This document shows, piece after piece, positions 24,186 to 33,803 of a DNA stretch of 64,000 bases (position 1 is its first letter; each line of letters starts with the position of its first letter). The stretch spans positions 62,001-126,000 of the forward strand of contig JAFVWL010000128.1 in assembly GCA_017501695.1 (NCBI GenBank), written 5' to 3'. Source of the DNA: Oscillospiraceae bacterium. GTDB taxonomy: Bacteria; Bacillota; Clostridia; Oscillospirales; Oscillospiraceae. The notes beneath the pieces were generated by a model. That model was not told the origin of the DNA and searched no databases. It was given only the letters and a program-made list of their open reading frames with translations. A program made the position numbers and the translations under genes.

Positions 24186-25193
24186 TTAGTCACCTACCTT
24201 ATGCGTTATTTTGAGGCTTCCCTTGCCATCGATCTTCAGAATGATGTTCTGGATCTGCTTCTTCAGCGAGATACCGGTGATACGCTCACGACCGCCGACA
24301 ATATCGCCAATCTGAGCGTCGATCTCATTCAGGGAGATCTCCAGCTTCTTGTAGTTAGCTCTTTCCTTGAGTCGTGCTGTGCCATAGGAGATCAGATCCT
24401 CCAGACTTTCCGCTGTGGAGTAGTCATAGATCTCGGTGATCTCATCCACGCCGGTGAAGGTCTGAGTCTGACTGACATTGCCGTCTTCATCCATGTACAG
24501 ATGGACGATCTGGCGATCCTTCAGTTCTCCCTTGCCCAGACAGATCAGATGATTGACGCCCATGCGGTAATCCTTGGCGGTGAAGTCGATCATACCGTCC
24601 TGGCTGTATTCGATCTCGTCGGAGTAGTCCACAATGGGCACCGCTCTGATGGAAACATAGCCGGGGGTGTAGACATTGCTGGAGAAACCACCCACATGGT
24701 AGGTGATCTCTATACGAGCAGATACCCTGTACAGCATTTCCACGATACCGGACAATAGATCCGTGTAGCGCTTGAACTGATACTGCGAGATCTCAATTCC
24801 GCTGTCCTCATCGGAAACGACAAAAAAACCGTCAAAGCAAGGGTCGATCAACCCTGCTAAGACGGTGTTCGCTTCTCCTGAAACAATGCGGTAGTCCTCC
24901 CCTTCCGGTGGTTCGATGATCTTCTTACTCAGCATTCCTCTCCAGGTGTAGCCGCTGAGCTGCACCTGATTGTTTTTGGTACTGGACTTGATGCACTTGA
25001 TCCTGCCGCCAGCCTCTCCGTATCCCTCTGCGTACCAATGGTCCGCATCACGGATCAGATCGCTGGATAGCCAGTCGCCGGCATCGATTGTCAGCACAAA
25101 GTCATTGGTGGAGCCGACATCAATGTCGGCCCCAAGAATGTCACGGAGCAAGCCAAGCTCCACTCCGTCTTTTCTGACGGCTACGATCTCCAC
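24186..25193 (-). CDS. Gp37-like tail-associated protein
   Basis: 335 aa from a GTG start (AAAGGAG upstream). The fold signature (LTIDAGDWLSSDLIRDADHW, then GYTWRGMLSKKII and QVQLSGYTW) matches siphovirus ReqiPepy6 Gp37-like proteins, which occupy the Tal/baseplate-hub position after Dit. It should form the tail-tip hub. Overlaps Dit by 13 bases. Confidence 0.8.
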   Translation of the reverse strand: MEIVAVRKDGVELGLLRDILGADIDVGSTNDFVLTIDAGDWLSSDLIRDADHWYAEGYGEAGGRIKCIKSSTKNNQVQLSGYTWRGMLSKKIIEPPEGEDYRIVSGEANTVLAGLIDPCFDGFFVVSDEDSGIEISQYQFKRYTDLLSGIVEMLYRVSARIEITYHVGGFSSNVYTPGYVSIRAVPIVDYSDEIEYSQDGMIDFTAKDYRMGVNHLICLGKGELKDRQIVHLYMDEDGNVSQTQTFTGVDEITEIYDYSTAESLEDLISYGTARLKERANYKKLEISLNEIDAQIGDIVGGRERITGISLKKQIQNIILKIDGKGSLKITHKVGD

Positions 25194-26023
25194 TTGGGCA
25201 TACTCCTTTCCTCACAGACTGTAATGACGAACCGGAACTCACCAGTCCACTTCACATCCAGTGTTCCGGGCTTCAGCCGCTCGAAGACGCTGTTCTCTCT
25301 GGTTCTGGAGTTGAAGATGTTTTCAGCCGCCTGACCGTTCTTGTAAAGAGTGATCGTACCAGCAGCGGAATCGATGACTGCGTAGTCCTTATCTGAGATC
25401 GTGGTGTTCAGACCGTAGATAAACTCTCCGATTTGCACCTGTGGACTCGATACAGGCCCGTGAATCGTCAATTTGAAGTTCGCCGGGGAAATTAAGGGCT
25501 GGGTGATTTTGCCCGTTGTGTGCCCGTTAGGGTAGCGATAGGCGTATCTGTACGGATATGCCTTGTTGCCAGCAGACAGGGCACCAGTCTGTGCAAAAAC
25601 CCAGTCCCTTTCGATGATCCACATCGGATACTCCGAAGTGATCGTCAGCTCGATGTTCATCGAGTTGCTGGGGTCTTCCCAGTCGCTCGGCTCTCCTGCG
25701 GTGATATAGCACTTCAGGTAGTTGCCGTTCACATACAACTTGCCGGGGGCAAGGTTACGCACATCACGCTCGAAGGCGTCAATAAGCGTATCCAGAGCCT
25801 CCCGGTATGCTGCTGCAGAATTTGCCATGACCGTAAGCTCGACATTCCGAGATGTGATCGGTCTGGTAAAGCCGCTGATCTTGCCGCCGTAGGAGTTGTA
25901 GTTATTCACGCTGGTGAAATCCCACTCATAGCCGAGGAAGTCGCCGGTTTCGATCATGTACGGCCATGCACACAGATCGATCTTCGTACCGACGCTGTTC
26001 AAATAGTAGATCTCATACTTCAT
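25181..26023 (-). CDS. Distal tail protein (Dit)
   Basis: 280 aa. The N-terminal half shows the phage tail family pattern (DLCAWPYMIETGDFLGYEWD, RNVELTVMANSAAAYREALD, LYVNGNYLKCYITAGEPSDW), the rest a galectin-like beta domain. Located right after the tape measure gene, the standard Dit position. It joins the tail tube to the hub. Confidence 0.88.
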   Translation of the reverse strand: MKYEIYYLNSVGTKIDLCAWPYMIETGDFLGYEWDFTSVNNYNSYGGKISGFTRPITSRNVELTVMANSAAAYREALDTLIDAFERDVRNLAPGKLYVNGNYLKCYITAGEPSDWEDPSNSMNIELTITSEYPMWIIERDWVFAQTGALSAGNKAYPYRYAYRYPNGHTTGKITQPLISPANFKLTIHGPVSSPQVQIGEFIYGLNTTISDKDYAVIDSAAGTITLYKNGQAAENIFNSRTRENSVFERLKPGTLDVKWTGEFRFVITVCEERSMPKWRS

Positions 26024-26036
26024 GTGACTCCCCTCC

Positions 26037-28907
26037 TTATGTCGGCATCAGCTCAGCGATGAGCCGTCCGAACTCTCTTTCGTCGCACTCGACCTTGATT
26101 CCAGCCTCCTTCAGAGCCAGGATGAACGCCGCAGCCATAGCCGCATAGTCCATGCCCTCGGACTGGATGCCCTGCACCTGACCGGAGCCGGTACGGGCTT
26201 TAACGGTGACATCGGTAGCAATCTGACCTACCTCTGCGGTTACGCCAGCCTTCATCTTCCCTACCAGACCCGACACATCGATGGTGTTCGGGTCGTAGTC
26301 GAAGCTCTCGACCAGCTTGTCAGATACATCACCCATCTTGTCGTACAGTTCAGGCTCGGTCTCCTCGATACCACTTTCGACACCGGGGAGCAACTGAGCG
26401 CCGACTTCATTCTTGAAACGACGGGACGGAGATTTGATGCCCAGCCAGTTCTTAACAGCGTTCAGAGCGTCCTTAGCCGCATTGACAGCCGCAGTAACAA
26501 GGCTGCTGGCTGCGTTCTTGATGCCACTGCCAATACCGGAGATGATGTCCTTACCGACCTTGCCCCAGTCGGTGTTCATAAAGCCTTCAACGATTGCTAC
26601 GATGATCTGCGGGATCTTGGCGACCAACTGGGGGATCGCCTGAATCAGACCACCCGCCAGAGCGATGATGATCTCAATCGCACCCTGGATGATCGTAGGA
26701 AGGTTCTCTACGATGCTGGCAAAGAGCTGAGCGATGATTTGGATGACCGCAGGGATCAATTCCGGGATCATGTCGATGATTCCGTCGATCAGAGTCATCA
26801 TGATCTGGATCGCCGCTTGGATGATCGTGGGCAGATTCTGAACAACATAGTTGAACAGACTCATAATCAGGTTCACCACGACCGGGATCAGCTCCGGGAT
26901 CATCTCCACCAGTGTCGTACAGAGCTGGGTGATGATCTCAACCGCAGACTCTACGATATAGGGCAGATTATCTACCACAAAACCGAGGAGGGCGTCCATG
27001 ATGCTGATAACAGCGTCCAGAAGCAGGGGGATACTGTCGATCAGCGAGGTCATCAACTGCATGACAATATCGACCGCCGCCTGGATAATGATCGGCAGAT
27101 TTGCGGTGACGAACTGGGCAATGCCAGTAATAATCGATACGACCGCCTGAGCCAGCAGCGGGATCATTTCGATCAGGCTGTTGGCAAGCTGGGTGATGAT
27201 CGTGATCGCTGCCTGGATGATCGTAGGCAGATTCTCCGTAATGTACTGGAGGATACCGTTGATAATGGCTACCACGGCTTCCAGCAACATCGGGATGCTC
27301 TCAATCAGATACTGTACCAGCGTAACAATGATCGTAATCGCCGCTTCCAGAAGAACCGGCACCGCAGAAATGAGGCCCATGACCAGAGCCTCAATGATGG
27401 CGAAGGCAGCATCGACGATCGCCGGGATGTTCTCCACGATGATGTCCGTGATGCTCTCTACGCACTCGTTCCAGCTATCGATGAGATCCGGGAAGGCGTC
27501 AGCCAGACCCTCTGCAAGATTGATGACGATCTCTACACCAGCCTCAAAGAGATCAGGCACAATATCCAAGATGCCGGTCGTAAGCTCCTTACCCACATCG
27601 ACGATCGCCGCCGACACTTCCGGGATGGACTGCTTAATACCGGACACAAAGGACTTGATGACGCTGACCGCAGACTGGACGATCGTGGGCGTTGCGCTGA
27701 TAATCATCGACACGGCGTCGGCAAGGACATTACCGATTTCCGCTACGAGGCCCTCAAAGCCTCCCTCGTTGAACGCATCAGTAAGCTGGGTGATGTACTC
27801 CTGACCCTTGATAGTCAGATTCTTGAGAGGCTCCTGGAGCTTCTCGTACACCGCAATGCCCAAGCCTTCAACGCCGGACTTCAGGATCGTAAGCTGACCC
27901 TGAAGGTTATCCTGCATGGTGGCAGCCATTGCTTCAGCCGCACCGTCGCAGTCGTACATTGCTTCAGTGAGCTTTGCAAAGTCTTCATCGCTGGAGTTAA
28001 TGATGGCAAGCATACCACTCATTGCTTCCTTGCCGAAGATCATGGAAGCGTAAGCGGTCTGCTCAGTTTCGCTGAGGTCAGCGAAGCTCGTCCGGAGGTT
28101 CTGCATGACCTCCATCAGAGATTTGGAATTACCTGCGGAATCCACCATCGAGATTCCGAGTTCCTCCATAGCACCCGCCATCTTATCGGTGGGTGCCGCC
28201 ATGTTGGCAAGAGCTGTCTTCAGGGCTGTACCAGCCTGACTGCCCTTGATACCAGAGTTAGCCATCAGACCGATGGCGATTGCGGCATCTTCCGCAGAGT
28301 ATCCCAGAGTACCGCACAGCGGGGCAACATACTTGAATGTTTCGCCCATCAGAGCGACATTCGTGTTTGCCGATGCAGATGCGGTAGCGAGGATGTCTGC
28401 GAAGTGACCGGAGTCGGACGCCTGCATTTTGAAGGCGGTAAGAGCGTCGGTAACGATGTCACTGGTCGTGGCCAGATCTTCGCCGGATGCAGCGGCAAGG
28501 TTCATAATACCCGCCAGACCATCATACATAGCCTGTGCATCCCAACCAGCCATCGCCATGTAATTCAGTGCCTCACTACTCTCCGTTGCGGAGAACTTAG
28601 TGGTGGCACCCATCTCTTTCGCCTTCTCAGTCAGGGCGGAGAGGCCATCGGTCATCTGACCGGTTGCCGTCACCACCGACTGACTGCTGGCACCAGATAT
28701 GGCTTCTACTTGGGACATACCAGCCTCAAAGTCCGAACCAACCTTGATAGCATAGGTGGCACATCCCAGCAGAGCTGTTCCGACTGCTGTGATGGCAGCA
28801 GTGGCAGCCTTCAGCCCGGTACTTGCTATTGAGCCGAGCTTGGAGATACCTTCTTCAAATCCAGTTCCGTCAAGCGAGGTATCAATTACGATCTTGCCGT
28901 CTGCCAA
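26037..28907 (-). CDS. Tail tape measure protein
   Basis: 956 aa. N-terminal TP901-type tape measure domain (QVEAISGASSQSVVTATGQM, AAASGEDLATTSDIVTDALT, KGSQAGTALKTALANMAAP). The middle holds about six tandem 44-residue hydrophobic repeats of the form NLPTIIQAAI...LIEMIPLL..AV..II, which would make long helices spanning the tail lumen and inserting in the membrane at injection. A TTG at 28,907 six bases after GGAGGTG is the likeliest start. Confidence 0.92.
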   Translation of the reverse strand: MADGKIVIDTSLDGTGFEEGISKLGSIASTGLKAATAAITAVGTALLGCATYAIKVGSDFEAGMSQVEAISGASSQSVVTATGQMTDGLSALTEKAKEMGATTKFSATESSEALNYMAMAGWDAQAMYDGLAGIMNLAAASGEDLATTSDIVTDALTAFKMQASDSGHFADILATASASANTNVALMGETFKYVAPLCGTLGYSAEDAAIAIGLMANSGIKGSQAGTALKTALANMAAPTDKMAGAMEELGISMVDSAGNSKSLMEVMQNLRTSFADLSETEQTAYASMIFGKEAMSGMLAIINSSDEDFAKLTEAMYDCDGAAEAMAATMQDNLQGQLTILKSGVEGLGIAVYEKLQEPLKNLTIKGQEYITQLTDAFNEGGFEGLVAEIGNVLADAVSMIISATPTIVQSAVSVIKSFVSGIKQSIPEVSAAIVDVGKELTTGILDIVPDLFEAGVEIVINLAEGLADAFPDLIDSWNECVESITDIIVENIPAIVDAAFAIIEALVMGLISAVPVLLEAAITIIVTLVQYLIESIPMLLEAVVAIINGILQYITENLPTIIQAAITIITQLANSLIEMIPLLAQAVVSIITGIAQFVTANLPIIIQAAVDIVMQLMTSLIDSIPLLLDAVISIMDALLGFVVDNLPYIVESAVEIITQLCTTLVEMIPELIPVVVNLIMSLFNYVVQNLPTIIQAAIQIMMTLIDGIIDMIPELIPAVIQIIAQLFASIVENLPTIIQGAIEIIIALAGGLIQAIPQLVAKIPQIIVAIVEGFMNTDWGKVGKDIISGIGSGIKNAASSLVTAAVNAAKDALNAVKNWLGIKSPSRRFKNEVGAQLLPGVESGIEETEPELYDKMGDVSDKLVESFDYDPNTIDVSGLVGKMKAGVTAEVGQIATDVTVKARTGSGQVQGIQSEGMDYAAMAAAFILALKEAGIKVECDEREFGRLIAELMPT

Positions 28908-28951
28908 TGTCATCACCTCCAAATGGTGAATCAGTCATCGGCACTCAGGCA

Positions 28952-29122
28952 CTACTTGACTTCAATTCGGATTTCAAATTCTTTTCTGCAATGCTTTCCC
29001 TTGCATTTGACAAAAATGTCCCGACACGCTGCCGTGCCGGGACGATAAAAGATAGGCATCTCATAGCCACAAAACGGGCACTTGACCTTCCTCATTTCCT
29101 TCTTCTGTTCAGTTTCCTGCAT
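28952..29122 (-). CDS. 56-aa zinc-finger protein in tail module
   Basis: MQETEQKKEMRKVKCPFCGY, then C-x6-C-x4-C in a basic C-terminal half. The four-cysteine pattern resembles Com-like zinc fingers of phages. GGGAGGTACTGCCA precedes the ATG, and the gene overlaps the end of the tail chaperone gene by 14 bases. Confidence 0.65.
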   Translation of the reverse strand: MQETEQKKEMRKVKCPFCGYEMPIFYRPGTAACRDIFVKCKGKHCRKEFEIRIEVK

Positions 29123-29729
29123 TGGCAGTACCTCCCAGATTTAGGTGACTCAGATCGCCGCCGTTCAAAAGGGCTTCCACAATGGCGTTGTTCTCCTTGG
29201 CCTCACGAGCGGGTGTCGGGAGAGCATGAATCCGCTTCATATCCTGATAGAACTCCTTTTGGGATTTCGTCATACTGCCCGTAATTTCGATTGCCCGATA
29301 GGACATCACCTTTACGAACTCCGTATTATCACTCAGGTTCTGCATCATCGCTTTGAACTTCCACCAGTGGATTTCCTCTTCGTGAAGATCGACTCCATAT
29401 TGCTGTCTGAAGGCGGAGAAGATCAGTGCATCATCGAACTCGAAGTCGTAAACCCGCTTGTTACCGGCGGATCTCCGGCTTGACCTCTTCTTCTCGTCCT
29501 TGCCACAGCGATAGAACCACATGAGCTGGTCTACTGCTGCGTTCAGGTCCGAGGGAATGGCGTTCTTGTAGCAGAGCTTCAGTGCCTTTTCCAGCTTTTC
29601 CTGATCGGTCAGCTCGTCATCGAACATCAGGGACTCAAACATAGCGTAGTATCGAAAGTCCGTGTTCAGATCATACCTCTGTCCGTGGATCGTGACATAG
29701 GTGGGGAGCTTATCGATCAGAAGACTCAC
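29109..29729 (-). CDS. Tail assembly chaperone, Gp15 family
   Basis: 206 aa, matching bacteriophage Gp15 proteins: LPTYVTIHGQRYDLNTDFRY at the N-terminus, FDDALIFSAFRQQYGVDL and IHWWKFKAMMQNLSDNTEF in the middle. It lies in the chaperone position between the tail tube and tape measure genes and overlaps its partner by 4 bases. Confidence 0.88.
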   Translation of the reverse strand: MSLLIDKLPTYVTIHGQRYDLNTDFRYYAMFESLMFDDELTDQEKLEKALKLCYKNAIPSDLNAAVDQLMWFYRCGKDEKKRSSRRSAGNKRVYDFEFDDALIFSAFRQQYGVDLHEEEIHWWKFKAMMQNLSDNTEFVKVMSYRAIEITGSMTKSQKEFYQDMKRIHALPTPAREAKENNAIVEALLNGGDLSHLNLGGTANAGN

Positions 29730-30130
29730 TTATGGTTGCCGCCCTTCTTGTGATTCGGATAGCGAACCTGGGGATTCCCCTTATTCGCTCTGCGCTGCGC
29801 CCGGTTCGGACTATACTTGTCACGCAGCTCACTGATCTCTTCGGTGCAACGGTTCTTCGCATTCATCAGGCTCTCAAAAGCCAGCAGAGTCTGCTTCAGG
29901 TTCGTGCGACCCTTAAAGATTCTGTTACTGGCGCCTTCGCCAAGGATATTATCCAGGCAATCGAAGATGATGCCGCACTGGGTACGGATAGCCTGACTCT
30001 GCGTCATGCCGTTATAGTTCTGCGCCAGATTCTTCTTCTGGGTTTCATCGACGATGGCCTCAATTCGTTCCATCACATCGGCATCCAGAAAATCCAGCTC
30101 GAACTCTTCATCGAGGATCTTGAACTTCAT
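29726..30130 (-). CDS. Tail assembly chaperone (upstream partner)
   Basis: 134 aa starting MKFKILDEEFELDFLDADVM, helical, with a basic C-terminus (SPNRAQRRANKG). Position and 4-base coupling with the Gp15 gene identify it as the first of the two tail chaperones. Normally such pairs are linked by programmed frameshifting; here the second gene has its own start. Confidence 0.78.
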   Translation of the reverse strand: MKFKILDEEFELDFLDADVMERIEAIVDETQKKNLAQNYNGMTQSQAIRTQCGIIFDCLDNILGEGASNRIFKGRTNLKQTLLAFESLMNAKNRCTEEISELRDKYSPNRAQRRANKGNPQVRYPNHKKGGNHK

Positions 30131-30148
30131 GAATTACCCTCCTATCGT

Positions 30149-30682
30149 TTAGTTGGTTTCTTCACCGCTGGCGGCGTCTTCGTCAGGGGTGAACTCGCCG
30201 GTGGTGGTGTTGAAAGTGCCGAAGACGGGATCGCCAACGCACTTCAGGGTGCCAGCCAGGGTCAGAGGATCGCCACCGTTACCGGTGTTGCCGGAGACCT
30301 CGTTGGAAACGATGAACTCACGAGCCTTGTAGACATTGGCCTCGCCTTCCACGGGGTCGAACAGATCCACTCTGCAATACTGGAACATGGCATCAGTGCC
30401 GATCAGATGGTCACGACCACACTTGTACAGAGCGACCACCGCCTCCTCGGAGATGATCATGTCTGCGGTGTAGGGGAACTCGGTCTGATAGCTCTTGATG
30501 ATGGTGGTTGCAGTAGCCTGATTGACATAGGTCTTCTGCATGGACTGAGCGTTGGGGCTTTCGTCCAGGGTTTCAAAGCCAACACCCATCAGAACATACT
30601 TGTCGTTGACCTTCAGATAGTCAGCGACCTTGTTACGCATGACGGGATTGGGGACACTTACTTTGGTCTGATCAACAGCCAT
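30149..30682 (-). CDS. Major tail tube protein
   Basis: 177 aa starting MAVDQTKVSVPNPVMRNKVA, beta-rich. An immunoglobulin-like end is not present. AAGGAGGTAATGTCAA is a very strong ribosome site, as expected for an abundant protein. It is placed between the tail terminator and chaperone genes. Confidence 0.8.
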   Translation of the reverse strand: MAVDQTKVSVPNPVMRNKVADYLKVNDKYVLMGVGFETLDESPNAQSMQKTYVNQATATTIIKSYQTEFPYTADMIISEEAVVALYKCGRDHLIGTDAMFQYCRVDLFDPVEGEANVYKAREFIVSNEVSGNTGNGGDPLTLAGTLKCVGDPVFGTFNTTTGEFTPDEDAASGEETN

Positions 30683-30696
30683 TTGACATTACCTCC

Positions 30697-31143
30697 TTAT
30701 GGGCAAAAATAAATGAGGTTGCACTGGATCATGTACTGAGCCTTGGACTGTTCGGCATCGAACACATATCCGTGGGTCGTTGCCATGATCTCACGAGCAA
30801 CCTTTCCGCCGGTAAGCTCCGGCAGATCATCGTTCTTGGTGCATTCTTCGAGCCAGTTCTGAAAGCGCTCGTAGAACGCACAGTTTTCCAGATTGTCCAG
30901 CACATTTCTGGAGTAGGTTTCCCTACTGGCGAAATAGAACTGGAACTGTCGCACGGACTGTCCGCTGACATATCGCTTGACAATCGGGTTGCAGGGAACC
31001 GCCTCGATCATGTAAGACTGGGTGTCCTCTGCCAGATAGTCCACGCCGATACCTCTGTGGAACTCACTCAGGTACGGGCATTTCTTCACGAAGTCACGGA
31101 TACATTCCACAATGGACTTGAAGTTCTCGCTTCCTTCACTCAT
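30697..31143 (-). CDS. Tail terminator/completion protein
   Basis: 148 aa starting MSEGSENFKSIVECIRDFVK. A compact alpha/beta protein (QSYMIEAVPCNPIVKRYVSG, RQFQFYFASRETYS) in the usual tail-terminator position before the tube protein. Overlaps its upstream neighbour by 4 bases. Confidence 0.7.
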   Translation of the reverse strand: MSEGSENFKSIVECIRDFVKKCPYLSEFHRGIGVDYLAEDTQSYMIEAVPCNPIVKRYVSGQSVRQFQFYFASRETYSRNVLDNLENCAFYERFQNWLEECTKNDDLPELTGGKVAREIMATTHGYVFDAEQSKAQYMIQCNLIYFCP

Positions 31144-31487
31144 CCGACTCTACCTCCTACATAGTTTGCAACGGACTTGACTACTTCCCTTCCCCTGTCC
31201 TGCCACATTCGGATACACCACATCTTGCCACGGAGACCGTTGCCTTTGTTGTTGTACCACTGCACAGCGGCGTAGGGCTGGATATAGGTAATGGAGTCAA
31301 CATCCTCAACTGCGGTATTCTTCAGCACACCTTTGTCCATGGGGACATACGGATCTGACAAGCGACGGATCTCATGGGTCAAAAACCGCTGAGCTTTGCC
31401 GTCCTTTTCGAGATTCCGCTTGAGCTTGATCTTGCTGATCGGATCGAGCTTGAAGGTCATTTTCACTTGTCCACGACCAAGACTCAT
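31140..31487 (-). CDS. Minor capsid / HK97 gp10-like head-tail joining protein
   Basis: 115 aa starting MSLGRGQVKMTFKLDPISKI; the ATG at 31,487 overlaps the upstream stop as ATGA, with GGAGGTGA just before. PYVPMDKGVLKNTA and YAAVQWYNNKG are typical of the minor capsid/gp10-like family. Confidence 0.78.
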   Translation of the reverse strand: MSLGRGQVKMTFKLDPISKIKLKRNLEKDGKAQRFLTHEIRRLSDPYVPMDKGVLKNTAVEDVDSITYIQPYAAVQWYNNKGNGLRGKMWCIRMWQDRGREVVKSVANYVGGRVG

Positions 31488-31918
31488 ACCGCCGTCACCT
31501 CCCAATGCCGCATGGCATAACTGCCATAATCAGCGGTCAGGATGTTCTGGACGGTAACAGCGTCATTGTGGAGATATGAGAACTTCTTGATGCCACCGCT
31601 TTCAGGGGTGATCTCATCTGGGATCTCACCCTTGATGATCAGATCTCCCTTGCCCAGCGTCCAGTGCTTATCCCTCTCCTCATCAGTCATATCTGCATAA
31701 TCAACAGGCGGGACATATTTCCGGCTCATGCTGTCCTGTGCATAAAACGGAATGAAGATCGAAGCGCTGTTTGCCGAAGGGTGGCTCGTTCCAGAGGTGC
31801 TGGAACCGGCGATGTCTTCCCAGTGGACTGCCGGGATCACTGTCCGCCGGTAATCGGTCTTTCCGGTATCCGGGTCTGTGTGGACATTGTAGATGGTTGC
31901 TGCGGTGTTCGTAAGCAT
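31484..31918 (-). CDS. Head closure protein
   Basis: 144 aa starting MLTNTAATIYNVHTDPDTGK, beta-rich (VIPAVHWEDIAGSSTSGTSH, SIFIPFYAQD). The position after the connector fits a head-closure (stopper) protein. The start at 31,918 is set by AGAGGGGTG. Confidence 0.7.
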   Translation of the reverse strand: MLTNTAATIYNVHTDPDTGKTDYRRTVIPAVHWEDIAGSSTSGTSHPSANSASIFIPFYAQDSMSRKYVPPVDYADMTDEERDKHWTLGKGDLIIKGEIPDEITPESGGIKKFSYLHNDAVTVQNILTADYGSYAMRHWEVTAV

Positions 31919-31920
31919 CG

Positions 31921-32298
31921 CTACACCCCTCTGTATGCCAGCCATGTGCCATCGAGGTAGGACATGGCAACCTTGAGCATCTCGGATTCCTTGGAGGAAC
32001 CCTGCTCCCGGAAATAGCTGACCGACTGTTTGCTGATGGTTTCAGATGCCTTGATAGCACCGCCATCATCATCAAACCGCTTCATGTACTCAGACAGAGC
32101 GCAGACGGTGTTCTTGACATAGACCGGGATCTCCTCCTCGGTCATTCCCACCTCCTCGATGCGGTGGAAGGTAATCATGTCAACGAACGACTGGGCTTTG
32201 ACCCTGTACTCGTTGAACTGAGTTTCTGTCAGCTTGGTGCCGCAGAATCCGTCAGCGGATTGGTAGTATGCGTAGTCAGCATATACCACGGTGATCAC
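31921..32298 (-). CDS. Head-tail connector (adaptor)
   Basis: 125 aa, helical: DYAYYQSADGFCGTKLTETQ, FNEYRVKAQSFVDMI, VKNTVCALSEYMKRFD. It has the size and context of gp6/gp15-type connector proteins that dock under the portal. First gene after the capsid and its terminator-like hairpin. Confidence 0.75.
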   Translation of the reverse strand: MITVVYADYAYYQSADGFCGTKLTETQFNEYRVKAQSFVDMITFHRIEEVGMTEEEIPVYVKNTVCALSEYMKRFDDDGGAIKASETISKQSVSYFREQGSSKESEMLKVAMSYLDGTWLAYRGV

Positions 32299-32316
32299 TC
32301 CCTTCTACTGAGAAAA

Positions 32317-32340
32317 CCGGGACCAGCTTCCTGGTCCCGG
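32317..32340 (-). terminator. Hairpin after the major capsid gene
   Basis: CCGGGACCAG and CTGGTCCCGG form a perfect 10-bp stem with a 4-base loop; TTTTCT follows on the minus strand. It probably lowers transcription of downstream genes relative to capsid. Confidence 0.7.
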
Positions 32341-32349
32341 CAGAGGGCA

Positions 32350-33786
32350 TTAGCCCCGGCTGATGATACGGGCGATGGGGATCGCCTTGTGGTCGATGTA
32401 CTCGGCCTCGCCATCGGTCATGGAGTTGACCAGCTCCCAGTTGATGCCATCCTCCAGCTCAGCGTCGGTGGGGCTGAGGGTAGCCATGGAATTCTGGGTG
32501 AAGCTGATGCCGTAAGGTGCGAAGCACTTACGCTGACGGGAGTACAGGGTATCCTGACCACCGTTGGTACGAGGATCACGATCGACCTCGTAGGGAGTCT
32601 TGGCACCGCAGTCGGTGTACTCGATGGCGCCCTCGCCCAGAGCGTAGGTGGTGTACTCCTTGTGAGCGGCAACGGCAGCTTTCGCAGCAACAGCAGCTAC
32701 ACCAGCAGTGGTAGTAGCAACCGAAGCGGCGATAGTGCCGCTGGTGGTCTGAGTGCAGGTCACAGTCGGAGTAGTACCAGTGCCGCCAACCTTCTGAGTG
32801 AAGACTACATTCGCACCAGTACCAGTTACCGTGAACAGGTCGGTGATCGCAGCGCAGCCTTTGCACATCGTTCTGAGAGTGCCGCCGACACCAGCAGCAG
32901 TAGCATCACCGTCAGCAAGGTAGGTGACAACGGTCTCGCCGCCGAGCTTGATTTCGAGCTTGTCTTCAGCAATCGCAGCCGCAGAAACGGTGAGAGTGTA
33001 AACACCCTTCGTTTCAGCAACGGCGGTGACAGCTTCAGAACCCTCGACTTCCTTGACGGGCATAGCGTCGTCGATCAGAACCAGACGACCGTTCAGGGTA
33101 GCCAGACCGATCTCACGCTCCATGCCGTTAGCGTCGGTGTACTTCAGGTAGGTCAGCAGCTTCAGGTTCTCCAGGTTGGTGGCAACAACAGAGTGCATGC
33201 ACACCAGAGCGAAGGAGGACTTGTTGTCGCCGCAAGCCTGCTGCATGGCGCTGTTCAGGCTGGTGGCGTCCATGTGACCGACCTTACCCTCGGAGTTCTC
33301 GACATCGGTGATGTCGTAGGTGTGGTTCTCAACGAACTTCAGGTTGGCGGCGCCGGTCATATTGAAGATGCCCTTCAGAATGCACAGCAGGGTGTCCTGA
33401 TCGATCTCAGACCAGTATTCGCTGATCTGCTCTGCGACATTCTCCAGGAAGTCTTCGCCACCGGTGATGTCGAAGCTGAAGTCGTTCTCGGTCCATGCGT
33501 TCATACGACCGACGACCACACGGGAGTGCCGGAAGGTCTTGGTCTTGTTGGGGGTCATGTCGGTCTTGCCGTCGTAGTTCTGGGGGACGGAACCGGAGAT
33601 CAGACCACGCATGGTGGTGGTGATGTAGTTGCCACCGGTCTGATCCTTCATGGCAGAAGCCAGATCGGGGCGGGGACGGATAGCACGGGAGGTGATCAGA
33701 GCCTTCCGCTTGGTGTTGGGGATGCGATCAACATAACCCTGAAATACCTCAGCGTTAAAGATCTTCTCGTCGAAAATACCGGGCAT
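32350..33786 (-). CDS. Major capsid protein with a large surface-type insertion
   Basis: 478 aa. N-terminal and C-terminal parts look like an HK97-fold capsid (KIFNAEVFQGYVDRIPNTKR, EDFLENVAEQISEYWSEIDQ, RLVLIDDAMPVKE, then YTTYALGEGAIEY and PYGISFTQ). Between about residues 246 and 378 there is a Thr/Ala/Gly/Val-rich beta segment (YTLTVSAAAIAEDKLEIKLG, TTPTVTCTQTTSGTIAAS) that looks inserted. Preceded by the scaffold gene and followed by connectors. Confidence 0.88.
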   Translation of the reverse strand: MPGIFDEKIFNAEVFQGYVDRIPNTKRKALITSRAIRPRPDLASAMKDQTGGNYITTTMRGLISGSVPQNYDGKTDMTPNKTKTFRHSRVVVGRMNAWTENDFSFDITGGEDFLENVAEQISEYWSEIDQDTLLCILKGIFNMTGAANLKFVENHTYDITDVENSEGKVGHMDATSLNSAMQQACGDNKSSFALVCMHSVVATNLENLKLLTYLKYTDANGMEREIGLATLNGRLVLIDDAMPVKEVEGSEAVTAVAETKGVYTLTVSAAAIAEDKLEIKLGGETVVTYLADGDATAAGVGGTLRTMCKGCAAITDLFTVTGTGANVVFTQKVGGTGTTPTVTCTQTTSGTIAASVATTTAGVAAVAAKAAVAAHKEYTTYALGEGAIEYTDCGAKTPYEVDRDPRTNGGQDTLYSRQRKCFAPYGISFTQNSMATLSPTDAELEDGINWELVNSMTDGEAEYIDHKAIPIARIISRG

Positions 33787-33803
33787 AGTGTGTTACCTCA
33801 CTT

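Noticed and set aside
26600..27450. Periodic repeats that could suggest a CRISPR array
   Set aside because: The 132-bp period is coding and degenerate, matching 44-residue protein repeats; no short identical repeats with unique spacers anywhere in the window.
26739..28832. A 697-aa plus-strand frame opposite the tape measure
   Set aside because: Shadow of the repeated tape measure codons; no start signal and low-complexity composition.
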